Assembly (NCBI GenBank): GCA_963821755.1
Contig: CAWGEX010000002.1
Span: forward strand, 558,001 to 622,000
Source of the DNA: Bog-473 sp963821755
GTDB taxonomy: Bacteria > Actinomycetota > Acidimicrobiia > Acidimicrobiales > RAAP-2
Direction of reading: 5' to 3'
DNA length: 64,000 bases
The number at the start of each line of letters is the position of its first letter. The first letter of the stretch is position 1. Positions 34,883 to 43,014 of the stretch are shown here, in pieces. The translations under genes were made by a program, and so were the position numbers. A model generated the notes under the pieces. It was not told the origin of the DNA, ran no database searches, and saw only the letters and a list, made by a program, of their open reading frames with translations.

Positions 34883-35629
34883 ATGATCGGGTCAATGCCG
34901 GATCCAGCCACAGGTGAGCTCGTTATCTATCAACTCGTCGATGGCACGGCGATGATCGTCATGGATGACGGCAAAGCGAACGCGCTGTCCCTCGAGATGC
35001 TCTCGGCGCTCAATCAAGCCCTCGATCGAGCTGCCTCCGACGGTGCTGTGGTCGTGCTGACGGGGCGGCAGGGCATCTTCTCGGGAGGCTTCGACCTGAA
35101 GGTATTGGGTGCCGGCGGTCCCGACGCAGCCGTCATGCTCGAGCAGGGCTTTCTGCTGGCACTGCGCCTTCTCGAACATCCGGCGCCCGTGATCATCGCC
35201 TGCAACGGTCACGCTGTCGCTATGGGTATCTTCCTTCTCTTATCGGGCGACTATCGAATTGGGGTCAATGGTCCCTTTCGGCTGGTGGCCAACGAGGTGG
35301 CCATCGGCCTGACCATGCCTCAGACGGCGATCGAGATCTGTCGCCAACGACTCGCACCGTCGCACTTCAACCGGGCGGTCATTCTCGCCGAGAACTATGC
35401 ACCGGCTGACGCGGTCGAGGCCGGGTTTCTGGACCGGGTGGTGGACGGACCGGACCTATTCGAGACTGCCCGGACGGTGGCGACGGAACTCGCCCAACTG
35501 GACCGCGCGGCTCACGTGGCGACCAAGTCCCGGGCGCGCGAATCATCCATGGCCGCCATCCGGAAGGGACTCGAGATCGACCAGAAATTCTTTGGGAGTC
35601 TCAAAGCGGTCCCAGCGGGGGACGCATAG
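34883..35629 (+). CDS. enoyl-CoA hydratase/isomerase family (crotonase) protein
   Basis: A 248-residue crotonase-fold protein with ANALSLEMLSALNQAL, the oxyanion motif GIFSGGFDLKVLG and the CNGHAVAMGIFLLLSGDYRIG region. Enoyl-CoA hydratases carry two glutamates: one in the GGG-C-E helix and one in the PE(I/V) strand. Only the second-type Glu (ANEVAIG) is visible, so it may be an isomerase, hydrolase or degenerate member rather than a true hydratase. A TTA codon lies at residue 120. The start is ATG 34883, or 34895 (MPDPATG). It is single, with wide gaps on both sides. Confidence 0.85.
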   Translation: MIGSMPDPATGELVIYQLVDGTAMIVMDDGKANALSLEMLSALNQALDRAASDGAVVVLTGRQGIFSGGFDLKVLGAGGPDAAVMLEQGFLLALRLLEHPAPVIIACNGHAVAMGIFLLLSGDYRIGVNGPFRLVANEVAIGLTMPQTAIEICRQRLAPSHFNRAVILAENYAPADAVEAGFLDRVVDGPDLFETARTVATELAQLDRAAHVATKSRARESSMAAIRKGLEIDQKFFGSLKAVPAGDA

Positions 35630-35933
35630 TCGTCTGTCCAGACTTCTTGCTCAGACGGCCCCAGGCCAAATCCCGAGGCCCGTGTGCCTCTTGGGACACC
35701 GCTGATGGAGTTGAGCTGACCGGGTGTACGACTGAGCGGCGGGTATCCAGGGGGCCGTAATCGGCAACTCGGCTCGGTGCCTCAAGATCCTCGAGTTTCG
35801 ACCTAGCCGCCCTAACGTCTCGGACGCCGGACATCGTGTCCAGCCGCTCCATTGCCAAGTGGGTCTGGTCATTGACATCTTTAACGGTGCAGTTAATAGT
35901 CGTCTTGGTCCCTGGACTTGACGAGGAGGAAAC
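35630..35933. other. 304-base non-coding gap with a lower-GC 3' half
   Basis: No supported gene. The stretch from about 35860 onward drops in GC and contains the promoter described for the next gene. Open frames on the minus strand across it show no family-like sequence. Confidence 0.5.
35872..35899 (+). promoter_or_regulatory. promoter with consensus -35
   Basis: A perfect TTGACA (35872-35877) is followed 16 bases later by TAATAG (35894-35899), in an AT-rich stretch 35 bases before the ATG of the 96-residue gene. The -35 is the best consensus match in the window; the -10 is imperfect. Confidence 0.5.
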
Positions 35934-36224
35934 ATGCGAGTGATGGCGAGAGTTTCGATCCCTGTGAAAGCAGGCAACAAAGGCATCCGAGATGGATCGC
36001 TGCCCAAGGTCATGCAGCAGACTGCGGAGCGGTGGAAGCCGGAGGCGGCTTACTTCACGACCTTTGACGGAAGGCGCACGGCCTTCTTCATTTTCGACAT
36101 GCCCGACGCCTCGGCCATCCCGCCATTTGCCGAGCCTTTTTTCCAGGAGCTCGACGCTGAAGTGCAAATCTCGCCGGTCATGAACACCGACGATCTGCAA
36201 AAGGGTCTCTCGGGCATGGCCTGA
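35934..36224 (+). CDS. conserved small protein, probable dimeric alpha-beta barrel type
   Basis: A 96-residue protein beginning MRVMARVSIPVKAGNKGIRDGSLPKVMQQ and containing AAYFTTFDGRRTAFFIFDMPD, VQISPVMNTDDLQKGL. The strand-helix-strand pattern with a final VMN-D-L helix resembles small ferredoxin-fold proteins seen in many actinobacteria and often left unnamed. A strong GAGGAGG ribosome site lies five bases before the ATG, and a consensus -35 is upstream, so it is likely well expressed. No catalytic residues can be pointed out; function unknown. Confidence 0.8.
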   Translation: MRVMARVSIPVKAGNKGIRDGSLPKVMQQTAERWKPEAAYFTTFDGRRTAFFIFDMPDASAIPPFAEPFFQELDAEVQISPVMNTDDLQKGLSGMA

Positions 36225-36278
36225 GCTTGCGAGTGGTACATACCACCATGGGCAAGGCTGTCAGACTGTCGCGCCGAC

Positions 36279-36584
36279 TCAGCTTCCAAGGTGCCGGTGA
36301 GACACCAGCTCGATCCAGGTGACACTTGAAGGCGGTCCGGTAACGCCGCCCTTAGACAGGGCCTCGCCGAGGCGTTCTTCCATGAACTTGGCCTGGTGTT
36401 CGGGGGTGTCCCACACCTCGATCACGACGAGGTGACCTGCTTCGTTGAGCCCGGCCGAGTGTGCCACAAGGCCATCGGGCCAGTTACCTTCGCCACTGTC
36501 CGGGTCGATACCCAGTTCTTTGTTTACGGCGTAGTACTCCTTGGTGGTGACACCCTCAAACTCCAAAATCAATTCAGCCGCCAT
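36279..36584 (-). CDS. small alpha-beta barrel (antibiotic-monooxygenase-like) protein
   Basis: A 101-residue protein with ILEFEGVTTKEYYAVNKELG, HSAGLNEAGHLVVIEVWDTPEHQAKFMEERLGEAL. The strand with VIEVWDTPE followed by a long helix is the typical core of dimeric alpha-beta barrel proteins of the ABM/EthD kind. It resembles the 91-residue protein at 45927-46202 in length and in the VFDIWES/VIEVWDT core, so the two look like distant paralogues. A GGCAGG ribosome site precedes the ATG. No substrate is suggested. Confidence 0.78.
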   Translation of the reverse strand: MAAELILEFEGVTTKEYYAVNKELGIDPDSGEGNWPDGLVAHSAGLNEAGHLVVIEVWDTPEHQAKFMEERLGEALSKGGVTGPPSSVTWIELVSHRHLGS

Positions 36585-36700
36585 GCATCCTGCCTTTCAT
36601 CTCGATGTCTCATGGAATGCCACAGCAGCATTCCAGAGAGGCACGTACCACGCCACTCGGTGGATCGTGTTGGCAATCTCCTGAAATTCATGACTGTGAG

Positions 36701-36774
36701 TGGGGACGGTGGGATTCGAACCCACACTGGAGGCGGTTTAAGCGCCCTGCCTCTGCCGATTGGGCTACGCCCCC
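36701..36774 (-). tRNA. tRNA-Leu(UAA) with short (class I size) variable loop
   Basis: Read on the minus strand, 74 bases fold as a full cloverleaf: acceptor GGGGGCG with CGTCCCC (one G-U), discriminator A, T8-A9, a three-pair D-stem GCC/GGC with an 11-base loop holding GG, anticodon stem GGGCG/CGCCT, loop CTTAAAC (anticodon TAA), T-stem GTGGG/CCCAC with loop TTCGAAT. The anticodon, A73, three-pair D-stem and 11-base D-loop are those of leucine tRNA, but the variable region is only CCAGT, whereas leucine tRNAs normally have a long variable arm. CCA is not encoded. TTA codons at conserved Leu positions occur in nearby genes. Confidence 0.9.
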
Positions 36775-36916
36775 GAAGCACCACGTGCCTGGCCTCCATT
36801 CTGTGCCAGATGGGCATCCACATGTGACGCACAGCGCCGCTATGGCTGCCGAGGAACGCTTGACCGGGGGATCGACGATCTCAGCACCGTCGACACGAGA
36901 TCCGTCCCCGGCCGGC

Positions 36917-38482
36917 TCAGGTTCCGATCCGGGCAAAGAGCGGTCGGTGCTCCTCCCACAACGACAGCTCGGTGTTGCGGGGCCCGTCCACCGCCCCCGA
37001 CAGGTGACCGAACACCATGGTTGACCGTGTCGTCGGATCCCAGGTCGGCCATGGGCCGAGAGCCTGGTGCGAGGGATCCCCCGTGCGGGCAAAGGCCAAC
37101 CATGCCTGCTGCATGAGGGCCGAGAGCGTATCGACTTCGGGCCCGCTTCCGGTGAAGAGTTGCACCGCCGGATGGCCCACGGCACCAAACACAAAGGGAA
37201 CTTCAAGCGCATGGCAGGACCCGAGGATCCCCCCCAAGGCGGGCGATTCCCACTCGAAGAGATAGACGAACGTCTGAGCCCCTTGCGCCGTCTGCGCCGC
37301 CGCCAGCTGGAGACTGCGCCAGCGAAATACGTCGTCGGTCCCCATGGCCCACCACAGGCCCCGGGGGTCGACTGTCTCGGACCGGTCAAGGCGTGCCTGC
37401 CGGTAGGTTTCGATCAGTTCCTCGGTGGGCATGTCGGGGGCGGCGTGTTTGACCAGGAACGGAAGGCTGGCGGCGTCGAGTTCCAGGAGGGTCGGATCAC
37501 CCAGGCCGAAGAGCGTGAGCTCATCTTTGTTGGTGCCGATAAGGAGGTCGACCCCCGACGCCGCGCCTTGCTCAATCGCGGTGAGCGGATGCTGCGGGAG
37601 GAATGACCCGTCGACGACGGGAAGAAAGGGCAGGGGAATCATGCCCGGGTCGGGAATGCGCTTGCCCACCACCGCGGTGGCCGCCACCAGGTCGGCCGCC
37701 GGAACCGACTCCAGCGTGGTTCGATCGCACGCCGCAAGACCCAAAGCGGCGACCAGCCGATCAGCGGTGCGCTCGGCTTCCTCGACGGTGTGGACGTGCA
37801 CCCCCCCGCTCTCGACGATGGCGCGCCGGAACAACCCGGCGGCTCCGGGCGTCCCCATAAGAGCTGACACACTGAATCCACCGGCGGACTCACCAAAGAC
37901 GGTGACGTTGGCGGGGTCCCCCCCGAACTGAGCGACATGGTCCCGGACCCACCGCAAGGCGGCCACCTGATCATGCAAGCCCCAATTTCCGATGAAGCCG
38001 TCGGGATCTCGGAGCTCGCGATGACCCAGGAACCCGAGCGCACCTAGGCGGTAGTTGCAGGTGACCACCACCACGTCCCCTTGGCGCACCAACTCACCGC
38101 CCCGATACACGAAGTTCGACGCACTCCCGCCGGTGTACCCCCCACCGTGAATCCACACCATGACCGGACGTCGTGATGCGGGCGACGACGTCTCGGGCAC
38201 GTCCGGCGTCCAGATATTGAGGGAGAGGCAGTCCTCGCTCTGCGGTTCGGACCCGTCGAGATCCGCGGGACTTGCGATGCCGGGTACCGAGAGCGACTGG
38301 GGCGCGATCGGGCCGAAGGACGATGCATCGCGCACGCCGTTCCAGGAACGTGGCGGCCGTGGTGGACGCCAGCGCAGCGCTCCCTCCGGTGCCTGGGCAT
38401 AGGGAATTCCGGAGAACGACCACACATCGCCGCGCCGGACGCCGCGGACCCGTCCACCGGCGACCGTCACGATCTTGTCCAT
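36917..38482 (-). CDS. type B carboxylesterase
   Basis: A 521-residue alpha/beta-hydrolase of the carboxylesterase/para-nitrobenzyl esterase family: EDCLSLNIWTP at 83-93, the oxyanion loop HGGGY at 112-116, nucleophile Ser199 in GESAGG, the acid in GTNKDE and the histidine in SCHALEVPFVFG. There is no signal peptide, so it is cytoplasmic, unlike several secreted relatives. The ATG at 38482 is preceded at five bases by TATGGT, suggesting a leaderless mRNA. It is divergent from the NlpC/P60 gene. Substrates of the family are short esters and amides; the physiological one is unknown. Confidence 0.93.
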   Translation of the reverse strand: MDKIVTVAGGRVRGVRRGDVWSFSGIPYAQAPEGALRWRPPRPPRSWNGVRDASSFGPIAPQSLSVPGIASPADLDGSEPQSEDCLSLNIWTPDVPETSSPASRRPVMVWIHGGGYTGGSASNFVYRGGELVRQGDVVVVTCNYRLGALGFLGHRELRDPDGFIGNWGLHDQVAALRWVRDHVAQFGGDPANVTVFGESAGGFSVSALMGTPGAAGLFRRAIVESGGVHVHTVEEAERTADRLVAALGLAACDRTTLESVPAADLVAATAVVGKRIPDPGMIPLPFLPVVDGSFLPQHPLTAIEQGAASGVDLLIGTNKDELTLFGLGDPTLLELDAASLPFLVKHAAPDMPTEELIETYRQARLDRSETVDPRGLWWAMGTDDVFRWRSLQLAAAQTAQGAQTFVYLFEWESPALGGILGSCHALEVPFVFGAVGHPAVQLFTGSGPEVDTLSALMQQAWLAFARTGDPSHQALGPWPTWDPTTRSTMVFGHLSGAVDGPRNTELSLWEEHRPLFARIGT

Positions 38483-38487
38483 AAGGC

Positions 38488-38493
38488 ACCATA
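38488..38493 (-). promoter_or_regulatory. TANNNT -10 element of the carboxylesterase
   Basis: TATGGT on the minus strand lies five bases before the ATG at 38482; no ribosome site is visible, consistent with a leaderless mRNA. Confidence 0.4.
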
Positions 38494-38615
38494 TGGAGGG
38501 TTCGCGGCAAGGGTCAACAGCTACAGGATGTGGCTACCCCCGGGGTCGGCCAATTTCGCTCACACGCCCAGCCCAGAGGCCCAAATTGCCCATTGGCATG
38601 TGTGGGTCGAGGGGG

Positions 38616-38639
38616 TACTGTTGCTGGTGTGGCAACAGT
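38616..38639 (+). promoter_or_regulatory. -10 element and 8-bp inverted repeat over the NlpC/P60 start codon
   Basis: TACTGT (38616-38621) sits seven bases before the GTG at 38629. The same bases form half of an inverted repeat, ACTGTTGC (38617-38624) and GCAACAGT (38632-38639), with the GTG inside the 7-base loop. A dimeric repressor bound here would cover both the -10 and the start, so it is a candidate operator. Confidence 0.45.
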
Positions 38640-39909
38640 GAAGTGTCGGGACACTGGCCGCCGGCGGCCCCATGCCATTCTGGCACGGGGGGCAGTCGTC
38701 GCCACCATGGTCGGTCTTTTGGGCGCCGGAGCGTCCGGGCTCGGCGTATTCCCGGCCGCCCCGGCTGGGGCCACGCCTTCGGCTACGCCGACGACTACTC
38801 CGGGCCCGGCTCCCAATCAGTCACAGATCAACGCCGCCCAGGCGCAGGTCAGCGCGGTCGAAGCCGCTCTCTCTCAGGAGGAGCAGCAGTCTGCGGCCCT
38901 CGACAACCGCTACACCATCGCCATTCAGGACCAGCAGAATGCCGAAGCGTCGTTGGCCGTCATCTCCACCCAACTGGTGCAGACCAAGGTCTCGGTGGCA
39001 GCCGACAAGCGCCGCCTCACCAACGACGCCGTGAAGGCCTATGTCTACGGCACTCCGCAGACGAAATTCACGTCGCTCTTCACGTCGTCGGCCAACCTCA
39101 GCGGTGCCCGCGACCAGTACACCCAGCAGATCGTCGGCAATCTCGACCAGGCTCGCAATGCCCTGCAATCATCCGAGTCGCAACTGTCAAACCAGGAATC
39201 GCAGCAGCAGAGCCTCGCCTCCCAGGCTGCGTCGCAGGCCAATCAGGCAAAACTGTTGGCACAGGCCAACCAGCAGGAAGCGGCCGCCACCCAAGCGACC
39301 CTGAGCACGGTACGGGGGCAGTTGGCCCAGCAGGTCGCCCAAGCGGCGGTCGTGGAAGCACAACAGCAGGCGGCCGCGGCGGCCCAGGCCGCCAACGCGG
39401 CCCAGGCGCAACGGTCCGCCGCCGCCTCCCAGGCGGCCGCCACCGTCGCCGGATTGGTCGGAGGCTCAGCCAGCGGGGCCGCTGCCACCACCGCGGCCAA
39501 TCAAGCCGCGCCCGTCGGACCGGTCGGGGGTTCTGGCGCATCGACAGGACAAGGGCAGACGGCCGTCAACGCAGCGATCTCCCAACTCGGTGTTCCCTAC
39601 GTCTTTGGGGGTGAGAGCCCGGGGTCCGGCTTTGACTGCTCAGGACTGGTGCAGTGGGCCTGGGCTCAGGCGGGAGTCTCCATCCCCCGGACGACCGAGA
39701 GCCAGTGGCCGGCCCTGCACCACGTCTCGCTCAGCGCGCTGGAGCCAGGTGACCTGCTCTTCTACTTCAACCTCGACAACGACGATCAGGTTGACCACGT
39801 GGTGATGTACGTCGGGAACGGCGAGATCATCGCTGCGCCGTTCACGGGTGCCACCGTCTCCTACTCCCCTATCTTCACCGGAGGCCTCATCGGGGCCGCC
39901 CGCCCCTAG
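38629..39909 (+). CDS. secreted NlpC/P60 peptidoglycan endopeptidase with coiled coil
   Basis: A 426-residue RipA/RipC-like cell-wall hydrolase. An Arg-rich n-region and hydrophobic core (AVVATMVGLLGAGASGLGVF) end in a PAGA cleavage site near residue 45. Residues 60-250 are a long Gln/Ala-rich coiled coil (VSAVEAALSQEEQQSAALDN and following), then an Ala/Gly-rich linker, and the C-terminal NlpC/P60 domain has catalytic Cys337 in FDCSGL and His390 in DHVVMYVGNG. It cuts stem-peptide bonds, and the coiled coil usually controls access. GTG 38629 was chosen by its -10; GTG 38638 is also possible. Confidence 0.92.
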   Translation: MATVKCRDTGRRRPHAILARGAVVATMVGLLGAGASGLGVFPAAPAGATPSATPTTTPGPAPNQSQINAAQAQVSAVEAALSQEEQQSAALDNRYTIAIQDQQNAEASLAVISTQLVQTKVSVAADKRRLTNDAVKAYVYGTPQTKFTSLFTSSANLSGARDQYTQQIVGNLDQARNALQSSESQLSNQESQQQSLASQAASQANQAKLLAQANQQEAAATQATLSTVRGQLAQQVAQAAVVEAQQQAAAAAQAANAAQAQRSAAASQAAATVAGLVGGSASGAAATTAANQAAPVGPVGGSGASTGQGQTAVNAAISQLGVPYVFGGESPGSGFDCSGLVQWAWAQAGVSIPRTTESQWPALHHVSLSALEPGDLLFYFNLDNDDQVDHVVMYVGNGEIIAAPFTGATVSYSPIFTGGLIGAARP

Positions 39910-39910
39910 C

Positions 39911-39922
39911 GCCCGTACGGGC
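39911..39922. other. 12-bp perfect palindrome right after the NlpC/P60 stop
   Basis: GCCCGTACGGGC begins one base after the TAG. It has no loop, so it is more likely a protein-binding site or chance than a terminator. Confidence 0.25.
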
Positions 39923-39964
39923 ACCTGACGCGACACTGGGTCGAAGCCGGTGGAGAATGGGCCC

Positions 39965-41020
39965 ATGATCAGGAGCGAGGAGAGCCCCGCCTCAGGTGCC
40001 GACGGTGGCGGGCTCACGCCGTTGCGGCTCACGCTCGTCATTCCCGCCTTCAACGAGGCACGGCGTTTCGATGATGGCGTGACCCGCCTCCTGGCCGCCG
40101 TCACCTCGGGCGGCATCGACCCCGAGACGACCGAATTCGTGGTGGTCGATGACGGAAGCACCGACGACACGGCGGCCCGCGCCGAAACCCTCTTCGGTCA
40201 ATTTCCGCACCGGCGGATCGTTCGACTGGCCGAAAACAGAGGAAAGGGTGCGGCCGTGCGGGCCGGCGTGACGGCAGCCTCGGCCCCGCTGATTGCCTTT
40301 GCCGACGCCGACATGGCCATCGACCCCTCCCAGACCCCCGAGTTCCTGCGCGCTTTGGCCCAGGTCGATTTGGCCATCGGCTCACGTGCCGCCGTGGGAG
40401 CGTCGGTCGACCGACCCAACCTGCGGCGGTCGGTCATGAATCGCGCCTTCAACCAGCTCGTGAACGTGGTCACCCGGGTGTCACTCAGCGACACCCAGTG
40501 CGGGTACAAGGCTTTTCGGGCGCCGGCCGCCAAGCTTCTGTTCCACTGTTCGATCACCGAGCGCTTTGCCTTCGACGTCGAGATCCTCACCCTGGCCCGC
40601 CGCCTCGGCCTGACCATTACCGAGGTCCCGGTGCAATGGTCTCGGGTCCGGGGAAGTCGGGTCCGACCCTGGCTCGACCCCGGCACCATGACCCGAGACG
40701 TCGTCCGGGCCAGCCGACGGGCGAAGTCGGCTCCCCTGGTGCCCGCATTGACGGTCGACCCCGGACGGGGGCGGGGCGGTGACCCCGACACCTCGGTGGC
40801 CCTCAAGGCGCTGGTCCAGGAGCTCGCTCCGTTCCTCCCGGTTGTGCGCCAGGCCAACGGGTCGCTGCTGGTGCTGTGCCCCCTCATGACCGAGGCCCAG
40901 ATTGCGGGCACCGCGGCGCGGATCACCTCGTACGTCCCGTGGGCAGCCCCGCAACGCTCGCTCCTGACCACCGCCCAGCTCAGCGCTCGAGCCCCGCTGT
41001 CCTTGAGCCCGGATCCGTAA
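39965..41020 (+). CDS. GT2 polyprenyl/dolichyl-phosphate glycosyltransferase-like
   Basis: A 351-residue GT-A enzyme resembling dolichyl-phosphate beta-glucosyltransferase/DPM synthases: LTLVIPAFNEARRF, VVVDDGSTDDT, ENRGKGAAVRAG, the metal site FADADMA, GSRAA, SDTQCGYKAF and the FDVEIL motif. There is no transmembrane helix after the catalytic part. The last 90 residues (ALKALVQELAPFLPVV and on) form an extra helical domain not usual in this family. An ATG at 39965 with GGAG nine bases upstream was chosen over GTG 39950. It would load a lipid-phosphate carrier with sugar for envelope glycan or glycoprotein assembly. Confidence 0.85.
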   Translation: MIRSEESPASGADGGGLTPLRLTLVIPAFNEARRFDDGVTRLLAAVTSGGIDPETTEFVVVDDGSTDDTAARAETLFGQFPHRRIVRLAENRGKGAAVRAGVTAASAPLIAFADADMAIDPSQTPEFLRALAQVDLAIGSRAAVGASVDRPNLRRSVMNRAFNQLVNVVTRVSLSDTQCGYKAFRAPAAKLLFHCSITERFAFDVEILTLARRLGLTITEVPVQWSRVRGSRVRPWLDPGTMTRDVVRASRRAKSAPLVPALTVDPGRGRGGDPDTSVALKALVQELAPFLPVVRQANGSLLVLCPLMTEAQIAGTAARITSYVPWAAPQRSLLTTAQLSARAPLSLSPDP

Positions 41021-41064
41021 ACCGGACCTCGTCCTCCTCCGAGATGCGTCGGTTCCAGGGTCGA

Positions 41065-41070
41065 TACCAT
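41065..41070 (+). promoter_or_regulatory. TANNNT -10 element of the acyltransferase
   Basis: TACCAT ends exactly six bases before the GTG at 41077, with no ribosome site. This fixes the likely start and suggests a leaderless mRNA for the acyltransferase and SDR-like pair. Confidence 0.55.
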
Positions 41071-41076
41071 GGCCCA

Positions 41077-41958
41077 GTGAGCATCGGGCGCGGCGTCACC
41101 ACCGAGACACAAGGATCCAGGGCGATCGTCCCGATCCGAATCCCGCCCGAGTCGCCGGAATCCGGAGAGGACCCGCGCCGGTCTGATGTCGATGAGTGGG
41201 GCCGCTCCGAGCACACGCGGGCACTCGCTCGTGCCGTGTACGAGCCCATTTACTCGAAGTGGTTCCGGGTTGAATGGGACGGTCTCGAGAAGATCCCAAC
41301 CGAGGGTGGCGCACTCCTGGTGGCCAACCATGCCGGCGCCATCCCCTCCGACGCCCCGGTGATCATGCACGGGATCGAGAAGGAGCTGGAGCGTCCTGTG
41401 TATGGCCTGGCCGACTACTTCTTTCGTACCGTCCCGGTGGTCGGCACACTCTGGGCCCGGTCCGGAGGCGTGTCAGCTCGTCCCGCCAATGCCTACCGCC
41501 TCCTCAAGGAACAGCAGCAGTTGGCCCTCGTCTTCCCCGAGGGCACCAAGGGCCCATCCAAGTCGTACACCGATCGGTACCAGCTTCGACGGTTCGGCCG
41601 CGGCGGGTTTGTGGAGATCGCCATGCGGGCCGGTGTGCCGGTGATTCCGATTGCCGTCGTGGGCTCGGAGGAGGCGATGCCCGTCCTCTTTCGTCTCCCC
41701 ACTCTGGCCAAAGCCCTGGGTGTGCCCTACTTCCCCATCACCGCCAATTTGTTGACCATGGGGCCGCTGGGCATCGTCATGCCATTTCCGGCCAAGATGA
41801 AGTTGCAGGTCCTCGACCCCGTCACCTTCGACGTCCCGCCCGACCGGGAGCGGTACTCCAAGAGTCGCATCATGGAAGAATCAGAACGCATCAGAACGCG
41901 GCTGCAGGAGGCCGTCTTCGACATGCTGCGCGACCGCCGCAGCGTCTGGTTCGGTTGA
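41077..41958 (+). CDS. PlsC-type 1-acylglycerol-3-phosphate acyltransferase family protein
   Basis: A 293-residue acyltransferase with the catalytic histidine motif ANHAGAIPSDAP, YFFRTVPVVGTLWARSGG (binding loop), the LVFPEGTKGPSK motif III, and RAGVPVIPIAVVG motif IV. The His-to-Asp spacing is longer than the standard HX4D, as in the actinobacterial subgroup to which M. tuberculosis Rv0502 belongs. The start was set at GTG 41077; an in-frame ATG at 41044 is possible. The next gene, an atypical SDR, follows at 14 bases, the same pairing as Rv0502/Rv0501 in mycobacteria. The lipid product is not known. Confidence 0.85.
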   Translation: MSIGRGVTTETQGSRAIVPIRIPPESPESGEDPRRSDVDEWGRSEHTRALARAVYEPIYSKWFRVEWDGLEKIPTEGGALLVANHAGAIPSDAPVIMHGIEKELERPVYGLADYFFRTVPVVGTLWARSGGVSARPANAYRLLKEQQQLALVFPEGTKGPSKSYTDRYQLRRFGRGGFVEIAMRAGVPVIPIAVVGSEEAMPVLFRLPTLAKALGVPYFPITANLLTMGPLGIVMPFPAKMKLQVLDPVTFDVPPDRERYSKSRIMEESERIRTRLQEAVFDMLRDRRSVWFG

Positions 41959-41972
41959 GGGGCGCGAGCCAC

Positions 41973-43010
41973 GTGGGCCGTCGCATCCTTGTCACGGGCG
42001 CGGATACGTTTTGGGGCGGTCGGATGGTGCAGGCATTTGAAGCCGACGCCAATACGGAGGTCATCCTCGGCCTGGGCGCTCGAACGCCGTCGGTCCAGTT
42101 TGAACGGGCCGAATTCGTGCGGTCGGACCAGAACTATTCCATCCTCAATCGAATCGTCAAGGCCACCCAGGTCGACACCATTCTCCACACGTTCTTGGTC
42201 ACCAACTCGGCCACGGTGCCGAATCGGGCTCTCCACGAGATCAACGTGATCGGCACCATGAATCTCCTGGCCGCCGCCGGAGCGGCCGGCACATCGGTCC
42301 GCCACATCGTGGTCAAGTCCTCCACGCTGGTCTACGGCTCGTCGGCTCGTGACCCCGCCACGTTCGACGAGGACACCCCTCGGTCCGGGCCGGCCAAGAA
42401 CATCATCGAGCGCACCTTGATCGAGGCCGAGAGCCTGGTCAGCGACTTTTCCGAGGACAACCCGTCGACCTTGGTCACCGTCCTTCGGTTCGCCAACGTG
42501 CTGGGGACCCATCTGACCACGCCGATCAGTCGAAATCTGTCCCGTCCTCTCTGCCCATCCATCTTCGGATTCGATCCGCTCCTGCAGTTCGTCGAGGAGG
42601 ACGACGTCGTGCGGGCGCTCCTCCACGCCACCCGGGGTGGCGTGGCCGGTCTGTACAACGTGGCGGGCGACGGCAGGCTCCCCTGGAGCGAAGTCGCGGC
42701 CATTTGCGGAACGCGGTTGTTGCCGCTCTCCCCCTTCAGCCCGCTGAAGATCCGGCCCCTGGCGCGACTCTTCGACCTTCCGGCTGAACTGGAAGATCTC
42801 CTGCGCTATGGCCGCGGGGTCGACACGCGCCGATTCAGGGCCACCGGCTTTGAGTACCAGGCCACCAGCGCCGGCGCCGTCCAGAGTTTCATCCGGGCCC
42901 TCCGGCTGCGCCGCGCCGCCGGCAAGTCCCCTTCGTCCTACGTCTACGAACATGACGTGGAGCAGTTTTTCCGTCACTCCCCGTCAGTGACCGGGACCTC
43001 GAATCACTGA
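41973..43010 (+). CDS. atypical extended SDR/epimerase-like protein lacking the YxxxK pair
   Basis: A 345-residue NAD-dependent epimerase/dehydratase-like protein. The Rossmann start is RILVTGADTFWGGRM, then INVIGTMNLLAAA, VVKSSTLVYGSS and VLRFANVLG. Where the catalytic Tyr-xxx-Lys should follow, it reads GPAKNIIERTLIEAE, so the normal active site is missing. It probably binds a nucleotide cofactor without ordinary redox chemistry. The GTG at 41973 is preceded by GAGGGG; a TTG overlapping the upstream stop (TTGA) is an alternative. It is coupled to the acyltransferase. Confidence 0.82.
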   Translation: MGRRILVTGADTFWGGRMVQAFEADANTEVILGLGARTPSVQFERAEFVRSDQNYSILNRIVKATQVDTILHTFLVTNSATVPNRALHEINVIGTMNLLAAAGAAGTSVRHIVVKSSTLVYGSSARDPATFDEDTPRSGPAKNIIERTLIEAESLVSDFSEDNPSTLVTVLRFANVLGTHLTTPISRNLSRPLCPSIFGFDPLLQFVEEDDVVRALLHATRGGVAGLYNVAGDGRLPWSEVAAICGTRLLPLSPFSPLKIRPLARLFDLPAELEDLLRYGRGVDTRRFRATGFEYQATSAGAVQSFIRALRLRRAAGKSPSSYVYEHDVEQFFRHSPSVTGTSNH

Positions 43011-43014
43011 TCGG

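Noticed and set aside
35630..35933. Riboswitch or small RNA in the 304-base gap
   Set aside because: No known riboswitch core sequence could be recognised by eye and no strong hairpin plus T-run was found; only a promoter is supported.
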